Assembly: GCF_009363435.1 (NCBI RefSeq)
Contig: NZ_CP045354.1
Location: 1,206,501-1,270,500 of the forward strand
Direction of reading: 5' to 3'
DNA length: 64,000 nt
Source of the DNA: Labrenzia sp. THAF82
GTDB taxonomy: Bacteria > Pseudomonadota > Alphaproteobacteria > Rhizobiales > Stappiaceae
The notes below the pieces were generated by a model. The model was not told where the DNA came from. It searched no databases and saw nothing but the letters and a program-made list of their open reading frames with translations. Position 1 is the stretch's first letter. Every line of letters begins with the position of its first letter. Shown here piece after piece: positions 41,103-49,299 of this stretch. Position numbers and translations under genes: made by a program.

Positions 41103-41462
41103 CTATGCTTCATCCCGCAAATCGCACCAGGCTTTCACGATAGACCGTAGCTCTGTTTCTTTCTGGGCAAGATCATCCAGACTGGCGATCTTGAAGGAGC
41201 GGGCTTCTTTGCCATCGCCTTCCAGGTTCGGAAAGGCACCTGGTATCAGGGCGCCTTTGTGAAACATAAGCGACGCATGTTTTTTCGCCTTCGGGAAGAA
41301 ACTTGCCAGGTTGCCTTTGTATTCAAATGTCGGCGCTTGCCATTTTATGGTTTCACCAATCCGCGCATCCGCACGCAGAATAAGTTCACGGGTTGCCTCA
41401 AGAACGGGTTTCATCGGGTTGTCATAGGCTCTCAGCCATGCGTCCACATCCGGGTTCTTCAT
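41103..41462 (-). CDS. DUF1801 family protein
   Basis: A 119-residue soluble protein. VDAWLRAYDNPMKPVLEATRELIL, ETIKWQAPTFEYKGNLASFFP and HASLMFHKGALIPG match DUF1801 (YdhG-like, same fold as the frataxin-like YdhG). Function not established. The ATG at 41462 lies 5 bases beyond the stop codon of the upstream NTF2-like gene, so the two are translated from one message. The ribosome site (GGGATG) is inside the end of that gene. Confidence 0.85.
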   Translation of the reverse strand: MKNPDVDAWLRAYDNPMKPVLEATRELILRADARIGETIKWQAPTFEYKGNLASFFPKAKKHASLMFHKGALIPGAFPNLEGDGKEARSFKIASLDDLAQKETELRSIVKAWCDLRDEA

Positions 41463-41466
41463 GGCA

Positions 41467-41829
41467 TCATCCCAAATCAAGTGTTGTCTTCAGCGAGATG
41501 ATCTTGCCGTTCTGCAGAACAAAGACATTCGTGCCGCTGCCGCTGCCTCCGGGAATGGCCTTGGAATAACAGGTCCATTTAACTGTAATGGTTGAGCCGG
41601 AGACTTCGACCGCACCCAAATTTATCACGGCATCGTCGAAGTCGTCGGTCCTGCTTGCTGCAAAAGCGGCAAGGATCGCCTCGCGTCCACGATGAGGTCC
41701 ATCTTGGCCGGAAAAGGGTTCGGAGTATTCTGCATTATCGGCAAAAAGCTCTCCCAGTTGTGCCTGCCCGGACGGACCGGCTTGCATTGCCAGGAAAAAG
41801 TTTGTGATCTCTAGAGGCATGTCATTCAT
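41467..41829 (-). CDS. NTF2-like (SnoaL) domain protein
   Basis: A 120-residue protein: EITNFFLAMQAGPSGQAQLGELFADNAEYSEPFSGQDGPHRGREAIL, then ITVKWTCYSKAIPGGSGSG and VFVLQNGKIISLKTTLDL, a SnoaL-like fold with a hydrophobic pocket and polar residues for isomerase- or dehydratase-type chemistry or ligand binding. The start (ATG 41829 or 41820) follows GGGACACTTCC. Only 13 bases separate it from the start of the divergent LuxR-type gene, so both promoters must lie in coding sequence. First gene of a two-gene unit with the DUF1801 gene. Confidence 0.8.
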   Translation of the reverse strand: MNDMPLEITNFFLAMQAGPSGQAQLGELFADNAEYSEPFSGQDGPHRGREAILAAFAASRTDDFDDAVINLGAVEVSGSTITVKWTCYSKAIPGGSGSGTNVFVLQNGKIISLKTTLDLG

Positions 41830-41842
41830 GGAAGTGTCCCAT

Positions 41843-42247
41843 ATGTCTGTTGATCCGAATGTGCTTGCCGCCCTTTCCGAGGCGCTTGAAAGTTTGAACC
41901 GGGATCCCCAGCGTCCTGTTCCCTCAAGTGTGATTGCAGCGCTTGCGCCCTTGGCCAGAGAAGGGACCAACCTTAAAATTGACCTGGAGGCCAGTCGCCA
42001 GATCGGTGCGCCACTTGTCACTCTCGGTTACTCGGTGCCCGAGAGCGATCTCTTCGCTCCATTGACACCCCGTCAGCGTGACGTCGCCGCTCTATTGGTT
42101 TGTGGTCAGTCCAATAAAGAAATTGCGAGAAATCTCTCCATCAGCCCCGCCACCGTAAAAGACCATGTCCATGCCATTTTAAAGCACTTAAACCTGCCTT
42201 CACGGGCAGCGGTTATCGCTGCAGCGAGATCCCCTGAAAAAAGCTAG
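41843..42247 (+). CDS. LuxR-type HTH transcriptional regulator
   Basis: A 134-residue protein with a short unrecognised N-terminal part (helical, leucine-rich) and a C-terminal LuxR/GerE HTH (residues about 75-132: LTPRQRDVAALLVCGQSNKE, IARNLSISPATVKDHVHAIL, KHLNLPSRAAVIAAA). No receiver or autoinducer domain is present, so the signal is unknown. The ATG at 41843 has GGAAGTG 7 bases upstream; earlier in-frame ATGs at 41819 and 41828 are possible. It is divergent from and nearly abutting the NTF2-like gene, which it probably regulates. Confidence 0.88.
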   Translation: MSVDPNVLAALSEALESLNRDPQRPVPSSVIAALAPLAREGTNLKIDLEASRQIGAPLVTLGYSVPESDLFAPLTPRQRDVAALLVCGQSNKEIARNLSISPATVKDHVHAILKHLNLPSRAAVIAAARSPEKS

Positions 42248-42401
42248 CCGGGAAGGAAGTCGGTAGCAATCCATCTGAAGATGGATGTCATCCGCTCTAC
42301 TGCCCCGGCTCAGATACGAACTGCAACGGCAAATTAAGAAAGCTGGATGCAATCTGCCGCCCAGTAGAACAGCCTTTCTTTTGATCGAGAGTGGCCCGCA
42401 A

Positions 42402-42719
42402 ATGACGAACGAGATTGTAATCGCAGGCGACGTGATGTTTCGTCCGCGTTTCGACAACGTGTCGAGGGATTGCGAGCGTCTTATGGAACGTGTCGTCGAA
42501 CTGACCCATCAGGGACAGTTGCAGCGGCAAGAAGGTAAGTCTCTTTTTGACCTTTATATCAAAGACGCCGAGCGGCGTTTGATCGACGCATTTTTTGCAC
42601 GTGAGCTCTTTGAAGAGATTGAAACGCATTACTGTTACACATTTGAGATCGCATTCAGCTGGCCTCATGCGGATATGCGTTCCGATCTGGAGAAGCTCAT
42701 ATCTGCCGGGCAGGGCTAG
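42402..42719 (+). CDS. Hypothetical protein, in one frame with the next ORF
   Basis: About 105 residues that I do not recognise. It reads EIVIAGDVMFRPRFDNVSRD, then a long amphipathic helix (RLMERVVELTHQGQLQRQEGK), and ends in AFSWPHADMRSDLEKLISAG. The ATG at 42402 has GAGTGG 8 bases upstream; an in-frame ORF extends to 42285 with no better start. It ends at TAG 42717-42719, and the following DUF4240 ORF continues in the same frame without another stop. Either they are two genes in one transcript, a stop read-through, or one gene broken by a single base change. Confidence 0.6.
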   Translation: MTNEIVIAGDVMFRPRFDNVSRDCERLMERVVELTHQGQLQRQEGKSLFDLYIKDAERRLIDAFFARELFEEIETHYCYTFEIAFSWPHADMRSDLEKLISAGQG

Positions 42720-42752
42720 CGGGCAATTCGGATCTGGCGACACTATCTGGCT

Positions 42753-43529
42753 TTGATCAAGCAGCACTATTGGGAGCTGATTGCTGCGCGAAACCGTGGC
42801 TTCAAGAAAGCGCCCCATCTGAACGAAAGTGAAGCTGAGCAACGCGCTGACTGGGACCGTTGGACAGGGCGAGTTCCTGAATACAAGGCCGACCTTCTGG
42901 CCATGATGGACACGGCGAAGGAATGTTTTGAGCGGGTAGGGGCAAGTCCTGCCCAACTTGAACGCCTTGCGTCAGAGCGCGACGAAGTTGCGGCAGAAGA
43001 ACGCCGCGGTCCAAGCGGCAAGGTCGATCCAAGAAAAATCGATGAAGATGTCTTCTGGGAAATCGTCGGGCTTGCCGACGCCGACGGCCTGGGCGGACAG
43101 GTCGAACAGCTCGTAGAGCGCTTGGCCGGGTTCAAGGCGACGTCGATCAAGTCTTTCGACATTTTGCTACAGGAAAAGTGTGCCCTGGCGTACCGTGAAG
43201 ACGTCTGGGCGCTTGCTTACCTTTTGAATGACGGTTGCTCGGATGATGACTTTGAAGGCTTCAGGTCTTGGTTGCTCCTGCAAGGCCGTGATGTATTCGA
43301 GGCCGTCCTGACCGACCCCGATGCTTTTCCGGTCTCCCGCTTTGACGGAAAAGCCGGCAGTGCGATGGATCTGCGGATGGCACCAATGCAGGCCTTTGAG
43401 ATGCGGCAGGGAAAAGCGCTTTCCCGCAAAGCAGTCAAAGTGCCCAATGTGGATCTTGTGGAATTCAATGATACCGAACTTGCCGACCGCTTTCCGAGAG
43501 TGAGCTCGGAACTCGCTCGCATCCGATGA
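42753..43529 (+). CDS. DUF4240-like protein
   Basis: About 258 residues. The N-terminal 80 are charged (HLNESEAEQRADWDRWTGRV); residues about 92-170 (KIDEDVFWEIVGLADADGLG, LLLQGRDVFEAVL) resemble DUF4240, found in many small bacterial proteins linked to stress or polymorphic toxin immunity regions; the last 70 form a separate piece. The start is doubtful: only TTG 42753 is available, with no ribosome site, 33 bases after the in-frame TAG of the previous ORF. It converges on the OmpA-family gene with an 18-base gap. Confidence 0.65.
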   Translation: MIKQHYWELIAARNRGFKKAPHLNESEAEQRADWDRWTGRVPEYKADLLAMMDTAKECFERVGASPAQLERLASERDEVAAEERRGPSGKVDPRKIDEDVFWEIVGLADADGLGGQVEQLVERLAGFKATSIKSFDILLQEKCALAYREDVWALAYLLNDGCSDDDFEGFRSWLLLQGRDVFEAVLTDPDAFPVSRFDGKAGSAMDLRMAPMQAFEMRQGKALSRKAVKVPNVDLVEFNDTELADRFPRVSSELARIR

Positions 43530-43547
43530 ACAGGTGCAACCGGTCAC

Positions 43548-44588
43548 TTAGCGTTCGGTTAGCTTCAGCTCAATCCGTCGGTTCTTGGCAAGGGCGTCCG
43601 GTGTCTCTCCCTCTTCCAATGGCTGGAATTCTCCGAAGCCGGCAGCGACCAGCCGTTTGGGATCAACGCCCCTTTCGATGAGATAGCGCACGACGGAGAT
43701 TGCACGCGCAGCAGAGAGTTCCCAGTTATTGCGAAGCCGGCCGGTTCCAGAAAGTGGTCGTGCATCGGTGTGGCCATCAACACGCAGAACCCAATTGATT
43801 TCGTCGGGTATTTGCGCGCTCAGTTCCTGGATCGCCTCTGCCAGCTTGTCGAGCTCCTGTTCACCGTCAGGGTTGATGTCTTCTTGTCCACTGTCGAACA
43901 AGACTTCGGACTGGAACACGAAACGGTCACCGACAACCGAAATATCGGAGCGCTGCGACAGGATCTCGCGCAGGCGACCGAAGAAATCGGAGCGATAGCG
44001 CGACAATTCCTGAACGCGTTGCACAAGAGCCGCGTTGAGCCGGCGGCCGAGGCTGGCGATCTTCGCCTGGCTGTCGGCTTCCTTGGCCTCGGAGGCTTCA
44101 AGAGCTGCGTTCGCGGCTGCAATCTGACGGCGCAAGGCGGCAATTTGCTGGTTCAGCAGTTCGACCTGAGCCAATGCTTCCTGACTGACCTGACGTTCAT
44201 CGTCGAGGAGGTTTTCAAGACGAGTTGCGCGGCCACCGGCAGCGTCTGCTGCGCCCGAACTGCTTTCCAGGAGGCCGAGCAGTCGGGACTGCTCAGCTTC
44301 AGCATCCGAAAGGCTGGCTTGCAGCCCGAGGATGGTGTCCTCAAGCTCACCGGAGCTGGCGCGTTCTAGTGCCAACAATTCGGTCAATTCGCTGATTTGG
44401 GCATTGAGCCTATTCAGCACAGTGTCCCGTCCGGACAGTTGCTGCGACAGGAAAAACTGCGCGATCATGAAGATCGACAACAGGAAGATGATCACAAGCA
44501 GAAGCGTCGCCATGGCATCAACGAAGCCCGGCCAGTAGTCCGTAGACTGTGCCCGGCGGCGCGCTCTCAGTCCTGCCAGTCCGGCCAT
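43548..44588 (-). CDS. OmpA/MotB-like peptidoglycan-binding membrane protein
   Basis: A 346-residue inner membrane protein. An N-terminal helix (residues about 21-45) has the MotB-like proton site Asp24 in PGFVDAMATLLLVIIFLL; a long coiled coil (about 60-200, rich in Glu, Leu and Ala) extends into the periplasm; an OmpA C-like domain (220-346) has the peptidoglycan-binding VDGHTDARP and NNWELSAARAISVVRYLIERG. The ATG at 44588 lies 16 bases after the stop of the MotA-like gene, so the two form a stator-like complex. TolR/MotB relatives use proton flow to do work at the cell wall. No flagellar gene is near. Confidence 0.85.
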   Translation of the reverse strand: MAGLAGLRARRRAQSTDYWPGFVDAMATLLLVIIFLLSIFMIAQFFLSQQLSGRDTVLNRLNAQISELTELLALERASSGELEDTILGLQASLSDAEAEQSRLLGLLESSSGAADAAGGRATRLENLLDDERQVSQEALAQVELLNQQIAALRRQIAAANAALEASEAKEADSQAKIASLGRRLNAALVQRVQELSRYRSDFFGRLREILSQRSDISVVGDRFVFQSEVLFDSGQEDINPDGEQELDKLAEAIQELSAQIPDEINWVLRVDGHTDARPLSGTGRLRNNWELSAARAISVVRYLIERGVDPKRLVAAGFGEFQPLEEGETPDALAKNRRIELKLTER

Positions 44589-44604
44589 TTCCGAAGTGCT
44601 CCCG

Positions 44605-45594
44605 TTATTCCTTGGCGCGGTCGAAGGCCGCGGCAATTGACGAGAGGAGGCTCTCTATGCGCTTTTGCTGTTCGCCCTGCTGCTCGGCCCAGTCGCGCAT
44701 CATCTGCTGTTCGGAACGCACATGTTTGACAAGGCCCTGAATGCCTTCTGCCAAATTCGCCATCGCCTGCGCAGCATTCTTGCTGCCGCCATCCTCGACA
44801 GTTTTCTGGAGTGCTGTGATCGATGACTGAATCTCTTCAACACCTGGAGAATCGGTTGTGTTGAAAAGCCCTTCTTCCGGGTCGATATCGGTGACCGTGG
44901 AGAGCCAGTCTTCCAGTTCGTTGTAGAACCGGTTCTGTGCCTGTCCGGCCTGAAGATCAAGAAAGCCGAGAACCAGCGATCCGGTCAAACCGAAAAGCGA
45001 TGACGAAAATGCGGTGCCCATGCCGGAGAGCGGTGCTTCCAGCCCGGCCTTGAGGTCTTCAAAGATCACATTGGCATCGCCTGAGCCGACATCCAGCGAT
45101 TGGATGGTAGCGCCGACCGAACTCACGGTCTGGAGCAGGCCCCAGAACGTGCCAAGCAGACCTAGAAACACCAGAAGCCCGGTCAAGTAGCGCGACATTT
45201 CCCGCGATTCTTCCAATCGCATGCCGATGGAGTCCAGGATGGACCGCGCCGTTGTCGGCGTCAGCGCCATATCACCGGCCTTGTTGCCGAGGAGGGCTGC
45301 CATAGGTGCCAGAAGCACCGGTGAGCGTGTCTCGAGGGCAGGATCGCCAATCCGAAAACTGTTGACCCACGAGATCTCCGGGAAAAGGCGAATGACGCGT
45401 CCGAACAGGAGCAAGATGCCGAAGACGCCAACCAGAACAATCAGCCCGTTCAGTCCGGGGTTGCTCATGAAGGCGGTTGATATCTGGGGAAACAGGATGA
45501 AAGCGATGAAGGCAACGATCACCAGAAAGATGATCATGAAGGTCAGATAGGCCCTTGGGCTGGACAGGCTGTAGGGATCAAATTCACGGGCCAT
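44605..45594 (-). CDS. MotA/TolQ/ExbB-type proton channel family protein
   Basis: A 329-residue inner membrane protein with four helices (about 20-40, 52-72, 135-160 and 185-210). The TolQ/MotA pattern is present: GLLVFLGLLGTFWGLLQTVSSVG, then GMGTAFSSSLFGLTGSLVLGF. The 100-residue C-terminal tail is cytoplasmic and helical (ITALQKTVEDGG, QQKRIESLLSSIAAAF), longer than in TolQ. It is the partner of the OmpA/MotB-like protein encoded next. The pair could move protons to pull or rotate a wall-spanning element. The ribosome site is weak; ATG 45594 is chosen over a TTG 9 bases earlier. Confidence 0.85.
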   Translation of the reverse strand: MAREFDPYSLSSPRAYLTFMIIFLVIVAFIAFILFPQISTAFMSNPGLNGLIVLVGVFGILLLFGRVIRLFPEISWVNSFRIGDPALETRSPVLLAPMAALLGNKAGDMALTPTTARSILDSIGMRLEESREMSRYLTGLLVFLGLLGTFWGLLQTVSSVGATIQSLDVGSGDANVIFEDLKAGLEAPLSGMGTAFSSSLFGLTGSLVLGFLDLQAGQAQNRFYNELEDWLSTVTDIDPEEGLFNTTDSPGVEEIQSSITALQKTVEDGGSKNAAQAMANLAEGIQGLVKHVRSEQQMMRDWAEQQGEQQKRIESLLSSIAAAFDRAKE

Positions 45595-45702
45595 ATTGCG
45601 CAATCAAATACCTGAATTGGATGTAACTAATTGATAGCGTGATTTTTAAGGGCTTGGGAACCGTGAATCGTGACTGAAACCTTAATAAAGTCTGGAAAGC
45701 TC

Positions 45703-45734
45703 AAAAACCGGCGCTCTGAAACAGGTGCGCCGGT
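45703..45734 (-). terminator. Terminator after suhB
   Basis: Minus-strand ACCGGCGC-12 bases-GCGCCGGT followed by TTTT. It separates suhB from the MotA-like gene. Confidence 0.6.
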
Positions 45735-45761
45735 GAAGCATGTTGCTGGTTTTCAGGAAGA

Positions 45762-46568
45762 TTAGTCCTGCGCCGGAGCTTCGGCCTTCTTCAAAAGACG
45801 CAGCAGCTGTTTGTGGGCATCTTCGTTGCCGACAACAATATCGCCGCTTTCCAGCATCTTCGGCTTGCCAGACAGATCGCTGACGAAACCGCCGGCCTCG
45901 CGCACCATGAGGATGCCCGCGGCAATGTCCCAGGAATTGAGATTGCGCTCCCAGTAACCGTCGAGGCGGCCTGACGCGGTCCAGGCCAGATCAAGCGATG
46001 CTGCACCGAAACGCCTGATGCCTGCTACTTCCGGCATGACATATCTGAGTTCGCGCAGGGAGCGGCCGTGGTCGCCCATGCCGATGAACGGCAATCCCGT
46101 GCCGAACACCATGTCATTCAGATCGGTCCGGCCGGCAACGCGCAGTCGGCGATCGTTCAGAAAGGCACCCCGCCCGCGCTCGGCCGTGTAAAGCTCGTCC
46201 ATGACGGGGTTGAAGATCACCCCGGCGACGATCTCTCCCGCGCGCTCAAGCGCAATAGAAGTCGAGAAGATCGGAATGCCATGAAGAAAGTTGGTGGTGC
46301 CGTCGAGCGGGTCGATGTGCCAGCGATGCTGACCGTCCGAGCCGTCAACTTCGCCGCTTTCTTCCATCACCAGGCCGAAGGTCGGGCGGGCTTTTGTCAG
46401 CTCTCCGCGAACGATTTCCTCAGCACGGCGATCTGCAGCAGAGACAAAGTCTCCCGGGCCTTTGCGGGAGACCTGAAGGTTTTCCACTTCACCGAAATCA
46501 CGGACCAGGGAACGCCCTGCCTTGATCGCGGCTTGGGTCATGACATTGAGGAGAGCAGTGCGGGCCAT
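45762..46568 (-). CDS. suhB: Inositol-1-monophosphatase SuhB
   Basis: A 268-residue Mg-dependent phosphatase of the IMPase family. Glu70 in VMEESGE, Asp86 and Asp89 in DPLDGTTNFLHG, and the third aspartate in WDIAAGILMVREAGG form the two- or three-metal site. The LDGTTNFLHGIP form fits SuhB, which has phosphatase activity and also binds RNA polymerase and Nus factors in ribosomal RNA antitermination. It differs from the HisN-type relative at 3.2-4.0 kb. It lies 73 bases downstream of efp on the same strand. Confidence 0.93.
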   Translation of the reverse strand: MARTALLNVMTQAAIKAGRSLVRDFGEVENLQVSRKGPGDFVSAADRRAEEIVRGELTKARPTFGLVMEESGEVDGSDGQHRWHIDPLDGTTNFLHGIPIFSTSIALERAGEIVAGVIFNPVMDELYTAERGRGAFLNDRRLRVAGRTDLNDMVFGTGLPFIGMGDHGRSLRELRYVMPEVAGIRRFGAASLDLAWTASGRLDGYWERNLNSWDIAAGILMVREAGGFVSDLSGKPKMLESGDIVVGNEDAHKQLLRLLKKAEAPAQD

Positions 46569-46641
46569 GAATTATCACTTGTTGCTGGGCGCTGCCCGGA
46601 CGGGTCCGGACACGCCAAAGGAAATTGCCAAATAAGGTGGC

Positions 46642-47205
46642 TCAATCAGCGCGGCGGACGTATTCCAGCGTGCCCGTATCGACGATGATTTTTTCACCAG
46701 CCGTGATGAAAGGCGGGACCATGACGCGGACGCCGTTTTCCATGAGTGCCGGTTTATAGGACGAAGACTGGGTCTGTCCCTTGACCACGGCATCGGCTTC
46801 GCTGATTTCCAGGGTCACGTGCTGCGGCAGCGTGATGCCGATCGGACGGTCTTCATGCAGTTCAACGGTGACCATCATGCCGTCTTGAAGGAAGGCTGCG
46901 CGATCTCCGACGAATTCCGATTGCAGTTCTAGCTGCTCGTACGTTTCAGTATCCATGAAGATCAGCATGTCGTCCTGGGTATAAAGGTACTGGAAATCCT
47001 TTTGTTCCAGACGGACGCGCTCGACCTTGTCTTCAGAGCGGAAACGCTCGTTCAGCTTCCGGCCATCGAGCAGATTTTTCATTTCGACCTGGGCGAAAGC
47101 ACCGCCCTTGCCTGGCTTGACGTGCTGAACCTTGACAACGGCCCAAAGCGTATCTTGATGCTGCAGCACGTTACCGGGCTTGATTTCGTTTCCGTTGATT
47201 TTCAT
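46642..47205 (-). CDS. efp: Elongation factor P
   Basis: A 187-residue three-domain protein: an N-terminal KOW-like domain with the tip residue Lys33 in KPGKGGAF (the beta-lysylation site in EpmAB systems), then two OB-type domains ending in [17 protein letters not shown]-like sequence (here [19 protein letters not shown]). It rescues ribosomes stalled at polyproline. I chose ATG 47205 ([11 protein letters not shown]), the universal family start; the longer ORF to 47298 adds a non-conserved stretch. Immediately upstream of suhB on the minus strand. Confidence 0.96.
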   Translation of the reverse strand: MKINGNEIKPGNVLQHQDTLWAVVKVQHVKPGKGGAFAQVEMKNLLDGRKLNERFRSEDKVERVRLEQKDFQYLYTQDDMLIFMDTETYEQLELQSEFVGDRAAFLQDGMMVTVELHEDRPIGITLPQHVTLEISEADAVVKGQTQSSSYKPALMENGVRVMVPPFITAGEKIIVDTGTLEYVRRAD

Positions 47206-47381
47206 GGAACGACCGACTTGTTGATTTGTTTGGATCTGGAACGGCGCATGGAACAGCGGACGCTGGGGCACCGAAAATTGCTGGCGCCTGTCCACCACAA
47301 AAGTGCGCAGGTTTCAAGGAAAAAAGGCATTTTTGGTTCAGCGAGGGCCTTTGCACCGTGAAGTTTCGAGGGCAAAAGGCG

Positions 47382-48515
47382 TTAAGGTGTTTCGGCTGCC
47401 GGATCTTCGGACGGTGCCATCAACGTTGCTGAGTACTGTTCTGCCAGCTTGCGAGCGTTTTCCATGGTTGTTTCGTCCAGACTGTCGACGATCTGATCGA
47501 GATTAAGATCAGAAACGCCAAGCGTGCGGGCAATGAGGTGCCAGCCAGCGGCCGCGGCGAAATCCTGTTCCCGGCCTCTTCCGAAGGCGTAGATGCGTGC
47601 AAGCCTGTTCATTGCGACCGGGTTGCCTGACGTGGCTGCGCGTTCGAACCAGTCAGAAGCTTCTGCTTCGTCCGGATCAACGCCCTTTCCCTGAAAGCGC
47701 AGGATACCGTAATAGACCTGCGCTGATGTGTGCCCACGCCGTGCTGCCCTGCCCATCCAGAAAGCACCTTGGCCCGGATCGTTCAGGCCGCTCTGGGCTT
47801 CAAGATAGGAAAGGGCGAGGGCATATTGAGCTTCCGGATCGTTCAGTTGAGCTGCTTCTTCCAGGAGTTCTCTCGCCCTTTGTTCGTTGAAGGGGCGGCC
47901 TTCGCCTTCCTGATAAAGCAGCGCGAGATTGTAGAGTGCCGAAGCGTTGCCCGCATTGGCTGCCTGTTCAAAGAGATCGGCCGCCTTCTTCTTGTCGACG
48001 TCGACGCCATCTCCCAACAGATAGAACTGGGCGAGTTGCATCGCTGAGCCGTTGTCGCCCTTGTCCGCAGCAAGACGGTACCAGTCAGCAGCCTTGGTTT
48101 TGTCCTGCTTGATCCCGAGGCCCGCCTCATGCAGCACGCCCAGCAATGCCTGGGCGGACTGGTCTCCGCCTTCGGCAAGCGGTGTCGCCAGGCCGAGCGC
48201 TGTCAAAAACCAACCACGTTGAAAAGCCGCATAAGCCGTTGTTGCGTCCGCGGTTTCGTCCTCGGACAGCTTGGGCGGCCCTGCATCGACGATGCTCAAA
48301 AGGGTCTTGTCGGCGGTGGTCACATCGATCAAAACCGGAAGCGGTTTGTCCGGATCGTTTTCGGCCGGCTGGTTTTCTTCAGTTTCCTTTTCTCCCGTCT
48401 CTTTTGCCAGGGCTTCAGACCATGATGCGACAGATGAAAAACCCGTCAAGATACCACTCAGCACCAGGATCCCGGTCCAGCTTCTCAAGCTAAGATTTGT
48501 CCCAACTAACGGCAT
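47382..48515 (-). CDS. Sel1-repeat exported protein
   Basis: A 377-residue protein with a signal peptide (ILVLSGILTGFSSVASWSEALA), an acidic linker (KETGEKETEENQPAENDPDK), and about seven Sel1 repeats in residues 120-340, each like AQALLGVLHEAGLGIKQDKTKAADWYR or AMNRLARIYAFGRGREQDFAAAAGWH. Sel1 proteins in the periplasm act as scaffolds for envelope biogenesis, exopolysaccharide or signalling; no partner is visible. ATG 48515 follows GGAG at 9 bases. The ThiE-like gene ends 19 bases upstream, so these are co-transcribed. Confidence 0.88.
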   Translation of the reverse strand: MPLVGTNLSLRSWTGILVLSGILTGFSSVASWSEALAKETGEKETEENQPAENDPDKPLPVLIDVTTADKTLLSIVDAGPPKLSEDETADATTAYAAFQRGWFLTALGLATPLAEGGDQSAQALLGVLHEAGLGIKQDKTKAADWYRLAADKGDNGSAMQLAQFYLLGDGVDVDKKKAADLFEQAANAGNASALYNLALLYQEGEGRPFNEQRARELLEEAAQLNDPEAQYALALSYLEAQSGLNDPGQGAFWMGRAARRGHTSAQVYYGILRFQGKGVDPDEAEASDWFERAATSGNPVAMNRLARIYAFGRGREQDFAAAAGWHLIARTLGVSDLNLDQIVDSLDETTMENARKLAEQYSATLMAPSEDPAAETP

Positions 48516-48534
48516 AGATCCGGCTCCGGCTTTT

Positions 48535-49182
48535 TTAAGTCTGATCGATATCGGGAAATGGATGAGCGTCCAATATTTTGTTTGCCTCGGCAATCAGGTC
48601 GGATGTGTCTCGATCAGACTGCCAAATGACATCCTTGACCGCAACAAAGTCGGCTCCTGTTGCCGCGACCTCGGCCAAGGTCTCCATGGAGTTTCCTGCA
48701 AGTGCGACACAGGGTGTTTCGAAAAGCTCGGCCCACCAGGAGGCGGAAGAAAGCGTCTTGGCATGTGCATTTTCCTTTTCGGCCAAATCCAGTTTGCCGA
48801 AGAAGAGATAGTCTACGCCGGTTTCCGCCCATTCCATGGCATCGTGCTTGAGCTTTGTGCCTCCCGTTCCGACAATACGCTCGGGCTGGAAGCTCTCAAC
48901 GGCGAGTTTCAGGTCATCCAGAGATGTGTCGACGTGGACGCCATCGGCACCGGACCGGCCGGCTGCCTGTGTGTCGCGATAGACGATCGCCGCAGCTCCT
49001 CCCTTTTGAATAATGGGAACGAGCGTTTCAGCTGTTGTTTGCAGATCCTTTGTGTTTGCGCCAGGCATATAGATGAGCACACAGGCGATATCACCACCTG
49101 CAAAGGCCTGATCGAGTTTGCCTGTCAGTTCGGCCAGATCGAATTCCGGCGGCGTAACGAGAAATAGGCGCGGGCGGTTCAC
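48535..49182 (-). CDS. ThiE-like (thiamine phosphate synthase family) protein
   Basis: A 215-residue TIM-barrel-type protein. It keeps RLFLVTPPEF at the start and GADGVHVDTS, but the diphosphate-binding and Mg ligands of true ThiE are only partly present (SADYLGVGPIF-type motif is replaced by GVDYLFFGKLD). No thiamine gene is adjacent, so a non-thiamine role in this fba operon is possible. The start is GTG at 49182 (MNRPRLFLVTPPE) with AGGA upstream; a longer TTG start at 49236 is not supported. Confidence 0.7.
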   Translation of the reverse strand: MNRPRLFLVTPPEFDLAELTGKLDQAFAGGDIACVLIYMPGANTKDLQTTAETLVPIIQKGGAAAIVYRDTQAAGRSGADGVHVDTSLDDLKLAVESFQPERIVGTGGTKLKHDAMEWAETGVDYLFFGKLDLAEKENAHAKTLSSASWWAELFETPCVALAGNSMETLAEVAATGADFVAVKDVIWQSDRDTSDLIAEANKILDAHPFPDIDQT

Positions 49183-49233
49183 GGTGGTCAGGTCCTGTTC
49201 AATCACAAATCGGGTTCTTGTCCCTAAAGACGG

Positions 49234-49259
49234 CAAAAGAGGGACGCAAGGCCCCTCTT
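49234..49259 (-). terminator. Possible terminator between fba and the ThiE-like gene
   Basis: Minus-strand AGAGGG-9 bases-CCCTCT followed by TTTT. The stem is short, so some read-through into the ThiE-like gene is likely. Confidence 0.45.
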
Positions 49260-49299
49260 TCGAGAAAGTGAATGAATTGACGTCCCGGGATACGGGATG

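Noticed and set aside
43548-45594. Zorya-type anti-phage system (ZorA and ZorB).
   Set aside because: Only MotA-like and OmpA-like genes occur; suhB lies on one side and the DUF4240-like gene on the other, with no helicase or nuclease effector. The surroundings are core metabolic genes.
48271-49167. 298-residue plus-strand ORF over the Sel1 and ThiE-like genes.
   Set aside because: It spans two clear minus-strand genes with signal peptide and repeats; no protein pattern seen.
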